Positions 1 to 9,150 are shown, numbered from the stretch's first letter. The stretch: DNA of 41,625 nucleotides from Acidobacteriota bacterium (GCA_023436495.1 JAEZIT010000083.1:1-41625); one strand, 5' to 3'. A program made the numbers and translations. Notes: generated by a model not told the origin, from the letters alone.

Positions 1-2536
1 ACGGGAAGCCGTAAAAGGTGTTGTCCTCGCTCCTCATCACATACCAGAATCCCGTCGAAGGCCTGAAAACAGCGATGTCAGTCTTCCCGTCCCCGGTAAA
101 GTCCGCCGGCGAGATCGAATCCGTCGAAGCCCCGAACCCGAAAGCCCTGCCGTCACCGTCCGAAGACCTCAGATACCACCACTCCCCGCCAAAGCTTCCG
201 TTCGGCCGGTAAACACCGACATCCGTCTTCCCGTCACCGTCAAAGTCGAACGGCGCCTGTGCGGTTGATTGTTCATACTTCAGTAATCCGACCCGATTTC
301 CGTTCACGCCCATGACCAGGTATTTTCCGGCGGTGCTGTAATCGAATGTTAGGTTCGGCCCCTGTGTTGCGGCCGTGCCCAGGATACTATTCTCGTTTGA
401 GACGGCGCCCGCGACCGGAACTGTCGGGCGGCCGAGCGTCGCCGCGCCGGCATCGGTGATCACTCCGTTGTCCCAATTTGCGCTCAGGAACGCGTAGTTA
501 CTGTCCGAATAGACGCGGATGCTCGGGTTGTTTCCATGTGTTCCGACGCGGTCGTCATTGGTGCTCCCCACGATGCTGTTCGCCGCGGAGATTGCTCCTG
601 AAACACCTGCCGTTCCGCTGCCGAACGTCACCGCACCGCGATTCGACCACGCGAACGAGGTGACGACGTAATTTCCGTTTGGAAGCGGCGTGATCGCATT
701 GATGCCGACCGTGTCGTTCGAACTCGATCCGACAAGGCTGTTCGCAGCGCTTACCGGCCCCGTAATACCCGTTGCTCCATTGCCGAACGTCGCCGCTCCC
801 GCGCGCGTCGCGCCCGCGTTGTTCCACAAATAACTGCGGACGACATAATTTCCGTTTGTCAGGGCCGCAGCTCCGCCCCATCCGACCTGATCGAAAGCGG
901 TCGTCCCGTAGAGGCTGTTAGCGGTATTGATCGTACCCGACGCAGGCGATGCCCCGTCCATCAGCGTGGCCGCTCCGGCGTTCTGGATTCCGCCATTGTC
1001 CCAATCCGGACTGTTTATCACATAATTACCGTTCGTGAGAGCGGTCACGCCGCCCGACCCGATCCGGTCCTGATCGCTCGATCCTGTTATGCTGTTTGCC
1101 GCCGATATCTGCCCTGTAATGCCCGTTTGTCCGTTCGCCCATGTCACGGCCCCGACGCCGAGCGTGTTCGGGCTGACCACGATGTAATGTCCGTTCGCCA
1201 GCGGCACGACGGAATTCGCCCCGCGATAAAGGCTGTTCGCCGTTGACAAAACGCCGGTTATCCCGTTGGTCCCACTTCCCCAAACCGCCGAACCGAGGCT
1301 GCCCGACAATATCGAATTTGGCAGGTGGACCACATAATTACCGTTGGTTAACGCCTTTGCCGAGCCCATATTGAAATCGGACGAGGAAGCTCCGACGAGG
1401 CTGTTTGCCGACGAGATCACGCCGCTGACGCCGCCGGCCGCCGGGCCGAAGGTGGCCGCTCCGACCGTCGAGCCGCCTGCATTCTTCCAGATAGAGCTAA
1501 CGACCACGTAACCGCCGTTCGTCAGCGGCACGATTCCCGCGTTTCCGATGAAATCATTAGCTGCCGTGCCGACAAGGCTGTTTGCCGCCGAAACGGCCAG
1601 CGAAGTTTGCTGCTGCCCCTGTGCCCACGTAACGGCACCACGGTTGCCGTTCCAGATCCTGCTGTGCACGATGTAATTTCCGTCCGCAAGTTCCGTTATG
1701 CCGTCATATCCGACGTTGTCACCCGCATTGGCACCTGTGATGCTGTTTGCCGCGCCGGCATTCCCAAAACAGGGAGATGCGATGCGGCACAGCGTCGCCG
1801 AACCGCGGCCATTGTTCCATCGATAGTTGTAAATTACGTAATTGCCGTTTGAGAGCACCTTGACGTTTCCGACTCCTTCGGACGAGTTCAGGCCGGTCAT
1901 GCCCGTTGTTTCGAGGGCGATCTCGCCGTCTTGCACAGAGCCGCTTCGCCACGCGACGATGCCGCGGTCGGTGTTCCAAAATGGGCTGTGCACCAGAAAA
2001 TCACCGTTTGGAAGCGGGATCGCCGTCCCAAGCCGGTCGTTTGCGAACGCTCCGACATAACTATTTTCGGCCGAAACCACCGTATTGTCAGAGGACGAGG
2101 CCAGCCGAAGCGTCACCGCGCCGGCGTTCGTAATTACCGATCGCGCGCCGCCGATACAAACCGTCTGCGTTCCGCCGCCGGCGGCCGGACTGTCGTAATT
2201 CGGACTGTTGATCGTGAAGTTGCCGTTGGCAAGGATCGTGACGCCGTTCGAACCGATGTTATCGTTTTGGCATTGGCCTGTGACCATGCTGATCAGCGCG
2301 CCGCTCGGAGAATAAACGAACACGGCGCCGGCATCGGTTACAAGATTAGGTGTCGTCACATCGAACGTTGGGTCGGTCACGACAAAATTGCCGTTTGGCA
2401 GTGCCGCAACATGCCGGCCGAACGAACCGCTGCCGGAAGGGCCTGTGACCTCTATATAGACCGTCGAGCCGAAAGCCGACACTGCAGACAAAAGCATTGC
2501 CAACATCAACAAAAGCACTTTCGAAATGGGATTCAT
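1..2536 (-). CDS. Secreted repeat protein with LTNGNYVV repeats and C-terminal VCBS-type repeats (3' end outside window)
   Basis: The minus strand is open from the ATG at 2536 to the left edge, giving 845 visible residues; the stop lies outside. Residues 1-24 form a signal peptide (MNPISKVLLLMLAMLLSAVS, then AFGS). About 12 degenerate repeats of roughly 55-65 residues follow, each with a core such as LTNGNYVV, LPNGNFVV or LADGNYIV, then a W-N/D-N-G turn, a GAATFG/GAVTW strand and an AANSLVGS segment ending in D-x-x-G. This alternation suggests a beta-propeller or stacked-sheet surface protein. From about residue 765 it changes to D-DGDGKTD-V-VYRP repeats like those of the gene at 12156, pointing to secretion and calcium-binding-like loops. 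The function is unknown. Short open frames on either strand here are shadows. Confidence 0.85.
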   Translation of the reverse strand, partial: MNPISKVLLLMLAMLLSAVSAFGSTVYIEVTGPSGSGSFGRHVAALPNGNFVVTDPTFDVTTPNLVTDAGAVFVYSPSGALISMVTGQCQNDNIGSNGVTILANGNFTINSPNYDSPAAGGGTQTVCIGGARSVITNAGAVTLRLASSSDNTVVSAENSYVGAFANDRLGTAIPLPNGDFLVHSPFWNTDRGIVAWRSGSVQDGEIALETTGMTGLNSSEGVGNVKVLSNGNYVIYNYRWNNGRGSATLCRIASPCFGNAGAANSITGANAGDNVGYDGITELADGNYIVHSRIWNGNRGAVTWAQGQQQTSLAVSAANSLVGTAANDFIGNAGIVPLTNGGYVVVSSIWKNAGGSTVGAATFGPAAGGVSGVISSANSLVGASSSDFNMGSAKALTNGNYVVHLPNSILSGSLGSAVWGSGTNGITGVLSTANSLYRGANSVVPLANGHYIVVSPNTLGVGAVTWANGQTGITGQISAANSITGSSDQDRIGSGGVTALTNGNYVINSPDWDNGGIQNAGAATLMDGASPASGTINTANSLYGTTAFDQVGWGGAAALTNGNYVVRSYLWNNAGATRAGAATFGNGATGITGPVSAANSLVGSSSNDTVGINAITPLPNGNYVVTSFAWSNRGAVTFGSGTAGVSGAISAANSIVGSTNDDRVGTHGNNPSIRVYSDSNYAFLSANWDNGVITDAGAATLGRPTVPVAGAVSNENSILGTAATQGPNLTFDYSTAGKYLVMGVNGNRVGLLKYEQSTAQAPFDFDGDGKTDVGVYRPNGSFGGEWWYLRSSDGDGRAFGFGASTDSISPADFTGDGKTDIAVFRPSTGFWYVMRSEDNTFYGFP

Positions 2537-2672
2537 AATTTCTTGATTAATTTAGACCGGGGCCAGTTCTGGGTAATCGAATTCTACGTACTCGGTTTAA
2601 GAATTGCAATAACGCTTCTGCCGCGCGGCGGCCCGCGCGAAGTAAAGGCGAAACACTCACCGCGATAGAATC

Positions 2673-2727
2673 TAAATTGCCATTCCTCTCATAAATTGCC
2701 AGCGGCTCTCCGCTTTATAAATTGCCA
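2673..2727. repeat. Three spaced copies of TAAATTGCCA
   Basis: The 10-mer TAAATTGCCA occurs at 2673-2682, 2692-2701 and 2718-2727. The last copy runs directly into the palindrome at 2725, and the second is followed by the small hairpin AGCGG-CTCT-CCGCT (2701-2714). This looks like a repeated lead-in to palindromic elements. Confidence 0.75.
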
Positions 2728-2873
2728 CGGGCTTCAGCCCGTGGTCACCGCTCAACATTGCCCCCGGCTTTAGCCGAACCACTCCGAAAAACCGATCATC
2801 CTTCCGGCTTCAGCCCAAATTGGGCTAAAGCCCGGTCAACCTTGATTCTCTATCCCCGAGCTAAAGCTCGGGG
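2725..2873. repeat. Cluster of REP-like palindromes with GCT-(TC/TT/AA)-AGC cores
   Basis: Palindromes seen directly: CCACGGGCT-TC-AGCCCGTGG (2725-2744, 9-bp arms), CGGCT-TT-AGCCG (2765-2776), a compound pair CCGGCTTCAGCCC (2804-2816) and GGGCTAAAGCCCGG (2822-2835) that can fold on each other, and CCCCGAGCT-AA-AGCTCGGGG (2854-2873, 9-bp arms). The shared core with varied arms resembles REP/BIME elements, which in many bacteria are moved by RAYT (REP-associated tyrosine) transposases. No transposase gene is in this window, so that link is inference. Confidence 0.7.
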
Positions 2874-2931
2874 CAACTCATAAAACCTAGCAAACACTGA
2901 TAGAAATTCTCCCCACTCCACTACTCCCCCT

Positions 2932-2956
2932 CTCCGCGTCTCCGCGCCTCTGCGGT
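2932..2956. repeat. Short tandem TCTCCGCG-type repeat
   Basis: Three degenerate 8-9-base units (TCTCCGCG, TCTCCGCG, then CTCTGCGG) lie end to end. The motif resembles dispersed intergenic repeats found in several unrelated phyla. No function is evident. Confidence 0.5.
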
Positions 2957-3038
2957 AAATTTCCCGCGAGAACCATCAAACCACACCCGCCCCGATCTGA
3001 GAATGGTGATTTTAATGAAACAGGGCAACTTTAATAAG

Positions 3039-3064
3039 ATTTATGATATTTATGATTTTTATGA
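3039..3064. repeat. AT-rich tandem 9-mer
   Basis: ATTTATGAT is repeated exactly at 3039-3047 and 3048-3056, with a decayed third copy (TTTTATGA) to 3064. It stands out in an otherwise GC-rich region and lies about 210 bases upstream of the threonine aldolase start. It may be a dispersed repeat or an upstream promoter element; nothing in the sequence decides this. Confidence 0.5.
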
Positions 3065-3271
3065 AAAGACCCGGGCGCGCCGCCCTCGGAAACCCGCAAA
3101 ATTTTCGTGCGCGCCGCGCAAATTGTCACTATCCGGGCATTCACGCGCCAACAAGCGGGTGAAAGCGCGCCGTCATCGGCGTCCTGACCCGTCATCGTTT
3201 TTCCGCAGGCCCGCGCGCCGCGATCGTTCGCCATTTTCGATGTAATGGAAGATGTAGTATAAATCAACGAG

Positions 3272-4306
3272 ATGATCGACCTACGAAGTGACACGGTTAC
3301 CAGACCGACATCAAGGATGCGCTCCGCCATGGCGGGCGCCGACGTCGGCGACGATGTTTACGGCGAAGACCCGACGGTCAACCGCCTGCAGGAACGCGCC
3401 GCCGAAATATTTGAAAAAGAGGCAGCGCTGTTCGTCCCGACCGGTTCGATGGGCAACCAGATCGCCGTCAAGCTCCACACAAAACCGGGGCAGGAGATCG
3501 TCATCGAAGAGCGCGGGCATATCTTCAATTTCGAAATGGGAGCGCCCGCCGCCGTCTCCGGCGTCACGGTCCGCCCCGTAAAAAGTGCGGACGGTTCCGG
3601 CATGCTGACCTGGGACGAGATCGCTTCGGCGCTGCACATCGATCAGCCGTATTACTCCAGCCCGACCGGCCTGATCTGCCTCGAGAACACACACAACTTC
3701 GCCGGCGGCAGCGTGATGGCCGCCGAACACTGCGCCGGCATCTGTGCCCGCGCGCATGCCTTCGCGATTCCCGTCCATATGGACGGCGCACGCATCTTCA
3801 ATGCCTCCGCGGCTCTGGAAACGCCCGTCGCCGACCTCGTGCGGCACTGCGATTCGGTGCAGTTCTGCCTATCGAAAGCCCTCGGCGCGCCGGTCGGCTC
3901 GGTCCTGGTCGGCACCAGGGATTTTATCGAAGAGGCTCGGGTCTGGCGGAAACGCCTGGGCGGCGGCATGCGGCAGGTCGGCGTCCTTGCGGCGGCCGGA
4001 CTGATCGCCCTCGAAGAATCGCCGGAAAAACTTCACGAAGATCACGCGAACGCCCGCCGGCTCGCCGATGGCATCGCGGAGATCCCGGGCGTCTCGATCG
4101 ACCCCGAACGCGTCGCCACCAACATCGTCATCTTTGACATCTCCGGCGCCGGCAAGGACTCCGGCGAGATCTGCGCCGAACTGCGCGAAAAAGGCATTCT
4201 CGCGATCGGCTTCGGAAAGATGATAAGGATGGTGACGCATTACGACGTCTCCGGCGACGACGTCGAGACCACCATCGGAACCCTCAGAGAGATCCTGGCC
4301 AAATGA
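3272..4306 (+). CDS. ltaE: Low-specificity L-threonine aldolase
   Basis: This 344-residue protein is a fold-type I PLP enzyme that cleaves L-threonine/L-allo-threonine to glycine and acetaldehyde in the cytosol. It opens with the family signature IDLRSDTVTRPT and shows GDDVYGEDPTVN (about residues 26-37), FVPTGSMGNQ (54-63), the substrate-binding HMDGAR (169-174) and the PLP-lysine motif SKALGAPVGS with K202. Length matches the family norm of about 340. The ATG at 3272 is preceded by AACGAG and the protein starts at the family's usual point. The stop overlaps the next start (ATGA), implying translational coupling. Confidence 0.93.
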   Translation: MIDLRSDTVTRPTSRMRSAMAGADVGDDVYGEDPTVNRLQERAAEIFEKEAALFVPTGSMGNQIAVKLHTKPGQEIVIEERGHIFNFEMGAPAAVSGVTVRPVKSADGSGMLTWDEIASALHIDQPYYSSPTGLICLENTHNFAGGSVMAAEHCAGICARAHAFAIPVHMDGARIFNASAALETPVADLVRHCDSVQFCLSKALGAPVGSVLVGTRDFIEEARVWRKRLGGGMRQVGVLAAAGLIALEESPEKLHEDHANARRLADGIAEIPGVSIDPERVATNIVIFDISGAGKDSGEICAELREKGILAIGFGKMIRMVTHYDVSGDDVETTIGTLREILAK

Positions 4307-4644
4307 ACATCGAACAGCTTCGCCAATTCTGCCTGTCGCTTCCCCATGCCACCGAGGACGTAAAATGGGGCGCCGACCTCTGCTTCTGCGTCGGCGCAAA
4401 AATGTTCGCCGTGACCGACCTCGACTCAGGCGGCGGCGTGTCCTTCAAATGTACGCCCGAAAAATTTGCCGAACTCACCGAACTCCCCGGCATCATCCCC
4501 GCGCCATACGTCGCCCGTTATCACTGGGTCCGCGTCGAACACCCAGCCGCAATTGACGACGCGGAGCTCAAGGAACTCATATCGAACTCGCATAAACTCG
4601 TCTTCGAAAAAATCCCGCCAAAGGTCAGACGGTCGCTGTCGTAA
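4303..4644 (+). CDS. MmcQ/YjbR family protein
   Basis: This 113-residue protein matches the MmcQ/YjbR family (CyaY-like fold, often described as a DNA-binding protein of unknown role). Visible signatures are LPHATEDVKWG near the N-terminus, a central VSFKCTPE strand and the terminal segment with PYVARYHWVRVE followed by LISNSHKLVFEKIPPKVR. It overlaps the threonine aldolase stop by four bases, so the two form a small operon. The family is recognised with good confidence; its biochemical function is not established. Confidence 0.88.
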   Translation: MNIEQLRQFCLSLPHATEDVKWGADLCFCVGAKMFAVTDLDSGGGVSFKCTPEKFAELTELPGIIPAPYVARYHWVRVEHPAAIDDAELKELISNSHKLVFEKIPPKVRRSLS

Positions 4645-4857
4645 AACCCCACGCCGATAATTTAACCCGATCGAAACTCCGTCGTAACCGGGATTTAAAT
4701 CCGGGTCCGTAAAGTCTGTTGTTTCGGTCCAACCGAACTCGGCACCGGCGCGGCCGTTGTCGAAAACGGTGGTCGCAACTACAGCTGCGATTATGGCAAT
4801 TCGCGCTTGGCCGAACCCGGTTCAAATATCCATTTCATTAAATTATTAGAGGAAAAT
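4645..4857. other. Intergenic region with palindrome before the TonB-dependent receptor
   Basis: About 210 bases without a convincing gene. A perfect 12-bp palindrome GGATTTAAATCC sits at 4691-4702, flanked by CCG/GGG, which may be a REP-like element or regulator site. The last 40 bases before the receptor are AT-rich and end in AGAGGA, its ribosome binding site at 4848-4853. Confidence 0.5.
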
Positions 4858-7800
4858 ATGATAGCCACACTTTGTTTGCGGAACGCATTCGCAAGGATAT
4901 TCCTTTGCTGTCTGCTTTCGCTGGGAATTGCCACAGCGGCCTTTGCTCAGTCGGAAACGGCCACGCTGCTCGGGACCGTGCGCGACGCTAATGGCTCGGT
5001 CGTCAGCGGCGCTGCCGTTACGCTGAAGAACATAGGTACCGGCATCGCGGTGAACACCACTACCGATGCCTCCGGCGATTATCAGTTCACCAATATCAGG
5101 ATCGGCATCTATCAGGTAGTTGTCGAACGCGAAGGCTTCAACCGCACCGTCGCCGACAATGTCAACCTAACGGTCAATGCCCGCCAGCGCGTTGATGTCT
5201 CGCTACAGGTAGCGACGACGACCGAAACGGTTTACGTGACCGGCGCCGCGGACATTCTGGCAGCCGAATCGAGCGACCTCGGCCAGGTCATTCAGCGCCA
5301 GCAGATCGTTACGCTGCCGCTAAACGGCCGTTCTTACGCAAATCTGGCACTGCTCTCGCCCGGCGTCCGCGAATCGCACACGAATTCGCCGGCCGGCGGC
5401 GGCGGACGCGAAGCCGCATTCAACGTTAACGGCCTTCGCGCGACCATGAACAACTTTCTTCTCGACGGCATCGACAACAACGCCTACGGCACAAGCAATC
5501 AGAGCTTCTCGAGTCAGGTCGTACAGGTCTCGCCCGATGCAATCGCCGAATTCAAGGTGCAGACCAATACTTACAGCGCCGAATTCGGACGCGCCGGCGG
5601 CGCCGTCATCAACGCAACTTATCGCACCGGGACCAACGATTTTCACGGCTCGATGTGGGAATTTCATCGCAACACGGTCCTTAACGCCGTCGGCTTCTTC
5701 AAACCTGCGGGCGGTGTAAAACCGCCGCTCATCCGAAATCAATTCGGCTTTACGTTCGGCGGCCCGATCATCAAAGACCGCACGTTCTTCTTTGGCGATT
5801 ACGAAGGGTTTCGCCAGATCCAGAAGAATCTCGTCTTCTCGACTCTCCCGACAGTGGCACAACGTCAGGGCATTCTCAGCGTTAACGTCCGCAACCCGCT
5901 TACAGGGGTCGAATATGCGGCCGGAACGCCGATACCTATGACGCCTTTCGCCAGAAGGGTGCTTAGCGAGCTGCCCGCGCCTAACGTGGCGTCTTCCGGA
6001 TCCGGCATACAGGCGAGCAACTATTCCGAGCTTGTGCAGAACCGTCTTTTCAGCAACAAATACAACGTTCGCGTCGATCATAAGATCAACGACCTTTTCA
6101 GCGTCTTCGGCAGGTGGAGCTGGCGAAAGTCCGAGGGCTTCGAAGGCCCCAATATTCCCGGTCCGTCCGGCAGCAATCAGAATGGTTACGTCGACATCAT
6201 TAACAAACAGCTGACCATCGGGACCACGTACGCCTTCGATAATGCCAGCGTATTCGACCTCCGGTTCGGTTGGTCACGCATCGATGCGGGAAAGCGGCCT
6301 CCGCTCACAGGCGGCGCAAGTATGCAGGAACTCTACGGCATCCCGGGGCTTCCGAGCGATCCGCAGGTGACCGGCGGGCTCACGACCCAGACGATCACGG
6401 GCTTTTCACAGCTTGGCCGCCAGGCAACAAATCCGCAGTATCAGAATCCGGAAAATATCAATATCCGTCCGAGCTATTCATTCAGCCTCGGGACGCACAA
6501 CCTTAAGGCCGGTTATGAATATCTGCGTGTGAACACCGAAGTTCAGGATACTAACCCCTTGATGGGCCTCGATACATACGGCGGCCAATTCAGCCGTATC
6601 TCCGGCGGCGCAAATAACCTCTACAACCTCGCCGACTTTATGTTCGGCCTGCGCAGCCAGTACGAACTCGCCGACCTGGCCGTTGCACAAATGCGGCAGC
6701 GGTTCCACTTTGCGTACATTCAGGATGACTGGAAGGTCACCCGCAAACTTACGCTTAACCTGGGCCTGCGCTACGAATTCGGTACGCCGTATTGGGAAAA
6801 GGAGAACCGCCTTTCCAACTACGATCCCGTAACCAACTCGATCGTGATGGCCAGCGACAGCGATCGCAGCCTGGTTGACCCCGATTACAACATCTTCAGC
6901 CCGCGGCTCGGTTTCGCCTACAGCGCCTTCGACAAGACCGTAATTCGCGGCGGTTACGCAAAAGGTTTCGTTTTCATGAACCGCCTGGGCAGTGCCGACG
7001 TTCTCGGGACCAACTACCCGACCGTCACGCGCGCTAACGTGGCTCAAAGCCCGTCAAGCCCGCTTTGCACAGGGACCGTTTATCAGGCCGGCTGTTTCCG
7101 CCCGACGCAAGACGGCTATCCTACCGGATTGCCGAACAACGTCACGCTCTATATTCCACGAAACATGCCGACCGCTAGCATCCAGAACTGGCAGCTTTCT
7201 GTACAGCGTGAACTCTTCGCCGATGTGGTTCTGGATATAGCATACGTGGGCAACCGTGCGGACGACACGGTACTTTTGGCAGACCTGAACCAGGCTCGTC
7301 CCGTCACTCAGGAAGAGTGGCTGAATCGGGCGACAACTCCGCTTCCTCTGGTCGATTCTCGCCGGCCCATCGCCGGTTTTAAGTCGATCTCCGCGGTGCT
7401 TCCCGAAGGGTTTTCGAATTACAATGCCCTGCAGGTCAAGCTTGAGAGGCGGTTTAGCAAGGGACTTTATCTGCTGAACGCGTTCACCTGGTCCAAGGCG
7501 ATGGACAATTGGTCGCAGGTCCTCGAAGAGCCGAACGGCAACACCGGCACACCCCAGAATATCCACGATTTTAAGGCGGATAAGGGCATCGGAGCCTACG
7601 ATCAGCCGTTCAACAATACTACGAGCTTCGTTTACGAACTCCCGGTCGGCCGCGGACGCTGGATAGGCAGCGACTGGCATCCGGCCGTAGACGCGATCTT
7701 AGGCGGATGGACGCTAAATGGCATTAACACGATGACGAGCGGCGCCCCGATCAATTTCCGCTATTCGCTGACCGGGGCCCAGCAGATCACGGCCAATCTC

Positions 7801-8184
7801 CCGTCATTCCTAGGCGGAATCGCCGTCAGGCCGAATATTAACTGTGCCGATCCCATCAATCGCGAGGAACGCCCCGATCCGACACGCGGTTATTTCAATG
7901 CAAGCTGTTTCTCGATACCGGATCCCTGGTCTCCGTTCGGCAATGCCGGAAGAAACATCGCCCGAAGCCCGAATTACTTCAATTTCGACTTCGGCCTTCA
8001 CAAGCAGTTCCGGCTGCCCATAAACGAAAACACGCGGCTTGATCTCCGGGCTGAATTCTTCAACCTGTTCAACCGCACGAACTTTGCCGCACCGAACGCG
8101 ACCGTCGGCGGCGCCGGCTTCGGAAATATTACGAGTGCTTTTCCGGCCCGGCAGATCCAGCTCGCTCTGAAATTCTCGTTCTGA
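4858..8184 (+). CDS. TonB-dependent receptor, Oar-like, with carboxypeptidase-regulatory-like domain
   Basis: An outer-membrane protein of 1108 residues. The ATG at 4858 is preferred over an in-frame ATG 17 codons upstream because AGAGGA lies just before it and a good signal peptide follows (residues 1-30, ending TAAFA). Residues about 35-115 form a carboxypeptidase-regulatory-like beta-sandwich (LLGTVRDANGSVVSGAAVTL). A plug domain follows (LPLNGRSYANL, then NNFLLDGIDNNAYG), then a large beta-barrel with TonB-receptor-like strands ending in the aromatic LALKFSF. Such Oar-like receptors are expanded in Acidobacteriota and are thought to import oligosaccharides or peptides; the substrate cannot be read here. 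A GC-rich hairpin follows the stop. Confidence 0.92.
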   Translation: MIATLCLRNAFARIFLCCLLSLGIATAAFAQSETATLLGTVRDANGSVVSGAAVTLKNIGTGIAVNTTTDASGDYQFTNIRIGIYQVVVEREGFNRTVADNVNLTVNARQRVDVSLQVATTTETVYVTGAADILAAESSDLGQVIQRQQIVTLPLNGRSYANLALLSPGVRESHTNSPAGGGGREAAFNVNGLRATMNNFLLDGIDNNAYGTSNQSFSSQVVQVSPDAIAEFKVQTNTYSAEFGRAGGAVINATYRTGTNDFHGSMWEFHRNTVLNAVGFFKPAGGVKPPLIRNQFGFTFGGPIIKDRTFFFGDYEGFRQIQKNLVFSTLPTVAQRQGILSVNVRNPLTGVEYAAGTPIPMTPFARRVLSELPAPNVASSGSGIQASNYSELVQNRLFSNKYNVRVDHKINDLFSVFGRWSWRKSEGFEGPNIPGPSGSNQNGYVDIINKQLTIGTTYAFDNASVFDLRFGWSRIDAGKRPPLTGGASMQELYGIPGLPSDPQVTGGLTTQTITGFSQLGRQATNPQYQNPENINIRPSYSFSLGTHNLKAGYEYLRVNTEVQDTNPLMGLDTYGGQFSRISGGANNLYNLADFMFGLRSQYELADLAVAQMRQRFHFAYIQDDWKVTRKLTLNLGLRYEFGTPYWEKENRLSNYDPVTNSIVMASDSDRSLVDPDYNIFSPRLGFAYSAFDKTVIRGGYAKGFVFMNRLGSADVLGTNYPTVTRANVAQSPSSPLCTGTVYQAGCFRPTQDGYPTGLPNNVTLYIPRNMPTASIQNWQLSVQRELFADVVLDIAYVGNRADDTVLLADLNQARPVTQEEWLNRATTPLPLVDSRRPIAGFKSISAVLPEGFSNYNALQVKLERRFSKGLYLLNAFTWSKAMDNWSQVLEEPNGNTGTPQNIHDFKADKGIGAYDQPFNNTTSFVYELPVGRGRWIGSDWHPAVDAILGGWTLNGINTMTSGAPINFRYSLTGAQQITANLPSFLGGIAVRPNINCADPINREERPDPTRGYFNASCFSIPDPWSPFGNAGRNIARSPNYFNFDFGLHKQFRLPINENTRLDLRAEFFNLFNRTNFAAPNATVGGAGFGNITSAFPARQIQLALKFSF

Positions 8185-8198
8185 TGTTATAGATTAAC

Positions 8199-8228
8199 GA
8201 TGGCGGCGGTAAACCTGCTGCCGCCATC
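8199..8228 (+). terminator. Hairpin between TonB-dependent receptor and GDPD gene
   Basis: GATGGCGGC pairs with GCCGCCATC around an 8-base loop. There is no T-run after it; the descending arm leads straight into CTGAGG, the likely ribosome binding site of the next gene. It may be a weak terminator or a structure that modulates translation of the downstream gene. Confidence 0.45.
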
Positions 8229-8241
8229 CCTGAGGTTTGAA

Positions 8242-9131
8242 ATGAAAAGAATCGCTATTTTGTTATTGATATTTTTAGCCGCAGCGCCGGCATTTTCGCA
8301 AAGCCGAAAACACTTCAGCATCGAAGGCCACCGCGGTTCTCGCGGCTGGGTGCCCGAAAACACCGTTCCTCGTTCATCAAAGCCATTGAACAGGGAGCCG
8401 ATACCATCGAGCTCGATCTGGTCGTCAGCAAAGACAATAAGCTCGTCGTCTCGCACGAAGTCTGGTTTTCGTCCGTTATATCGCTCGACCGTGCGGGAAA
8501 CCCTATTCCGCACGAAAAGGAGAGGGACTTCAATATCTTCAGGATGAATTATTCGGACGTCAAGAAATTCGACGTCGGCAGCATCGGCAATAAGGGCTTT
8601 CCCGATCAGGTAAAAATGAAGGCCCACAAGCCGCTCCTGAAAGACGTTTTTAAGGCGGTCGAATCGTACACGAAGAACAAACGCCTGGCTCCTGTCCGTT
8701 ATAACATCGAGATCAAGTCGAATCCTGAATGGGATGGCACATTCAATCCGGTGCCGTCCGCGTTCGCCGCCCTGGTCTACAGCGAAGTTATGGCCTACGG
8801 GCTGAAAGACCGCGTGATCATTCAATCGTTCGATGTTCGCCCGCTGCAGGAACTCAAGAAAATGCCTCAGGCGATGCCGCTGGCGTTGCTCGTTTCGAAC
8901 AAGGACGGAATAGAGAAGAACCTTGAGAAACTCGGGTTCAAGCCCGATACCTATAGCCCGCACTTCTCATTGGTGGACAAAGTTTTGGTCGACTATTGCC
9001 ATGCGAACGGCCTCAAGATCGTGCCCTGGACGGTCAACGAGATCGCCGACCTCGAACGCATGAAGCAGTTCGATCTTGACGGGATCATCACCGATTATCC
9101 GGACCGCGCGGTCGCGGTGTTCAAGAAATAG
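8242..9131 (+). pseudogene. Glycerophosphodiester phosphodiesterase, frameshifted
   Basis: A secreted glycerophosphodiester phosphodiesterase (GDPD family: hydrolyses glycerophosphodiesters to glycerol-3-phosphate and an alcohol) encoded in two frames. The first frame, from ATG 8242 after TGAGG, gives a signal peptide (MKRIAILLLIFLAAAPAFSQ) and the catalytic start GHRGSRGWVPENT. At about 8368-8372 the family sequence (FIKAIEQGADTIELDLVVS, then SHE) jumps to the other frame, which runs without a stop to 9131 and ends with the typical WTVNEIADLERM and DGIITDYPDR. Restoring one base (CCTCG to CCCTCG) would rebuild a protein of about 296 residues. All core motifs survive, so this is either a recent inactivating deletion or a sequencing error. 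Confidence 0.85.
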
Positions 9132-9150
9132 TTTAGCCCTCCGAATTCGT

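Larger units (their letters stand above)
2537..3271. other. Gene-free intergenic region with dispersed repeats
   Basis: No frame in these 735 bases looks like a protein; the short open frames are low-complexity and basic. The stretch lies between divergent genes (secreted repeat protein to the left, threonine aldolase to the right), so it must hold both promoters, but I see no strong -35/-10 pair. It contains three TAAATTGCCA copies, a run of GCTTCAGC/GCTAAAGC palindromes, a tandem TCCGCG-type repeat and an AT-rich tandem 9-mer, listed separately. Confidence 0.7.

Noticed and set aside
1931..2668. 245-residue plus-strand open frame
   Set aside because: Antisense to the start of the secreted repeat protein; Arg/His-rich composition typical of GC-rich shadow frames.
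2673..2873. CRISPR array
   Set aside because: Repeat units are palindromes of differing arms and the spacers are not uniform; there are no cas genes in the window.
5320..6081. 253-residue minus-strand open frame within the TonB-dependent receptor gene
   Set aside because: Antisense to a clear TonB-receptor coding frame; no domain pattern.
8187..8963. 258-residue minus-strand open frame opposite GDPD
   Set aside because: It appears intact only because the true plus-strand gene is frameshifted; the plus strand carries the GDPD motifs.
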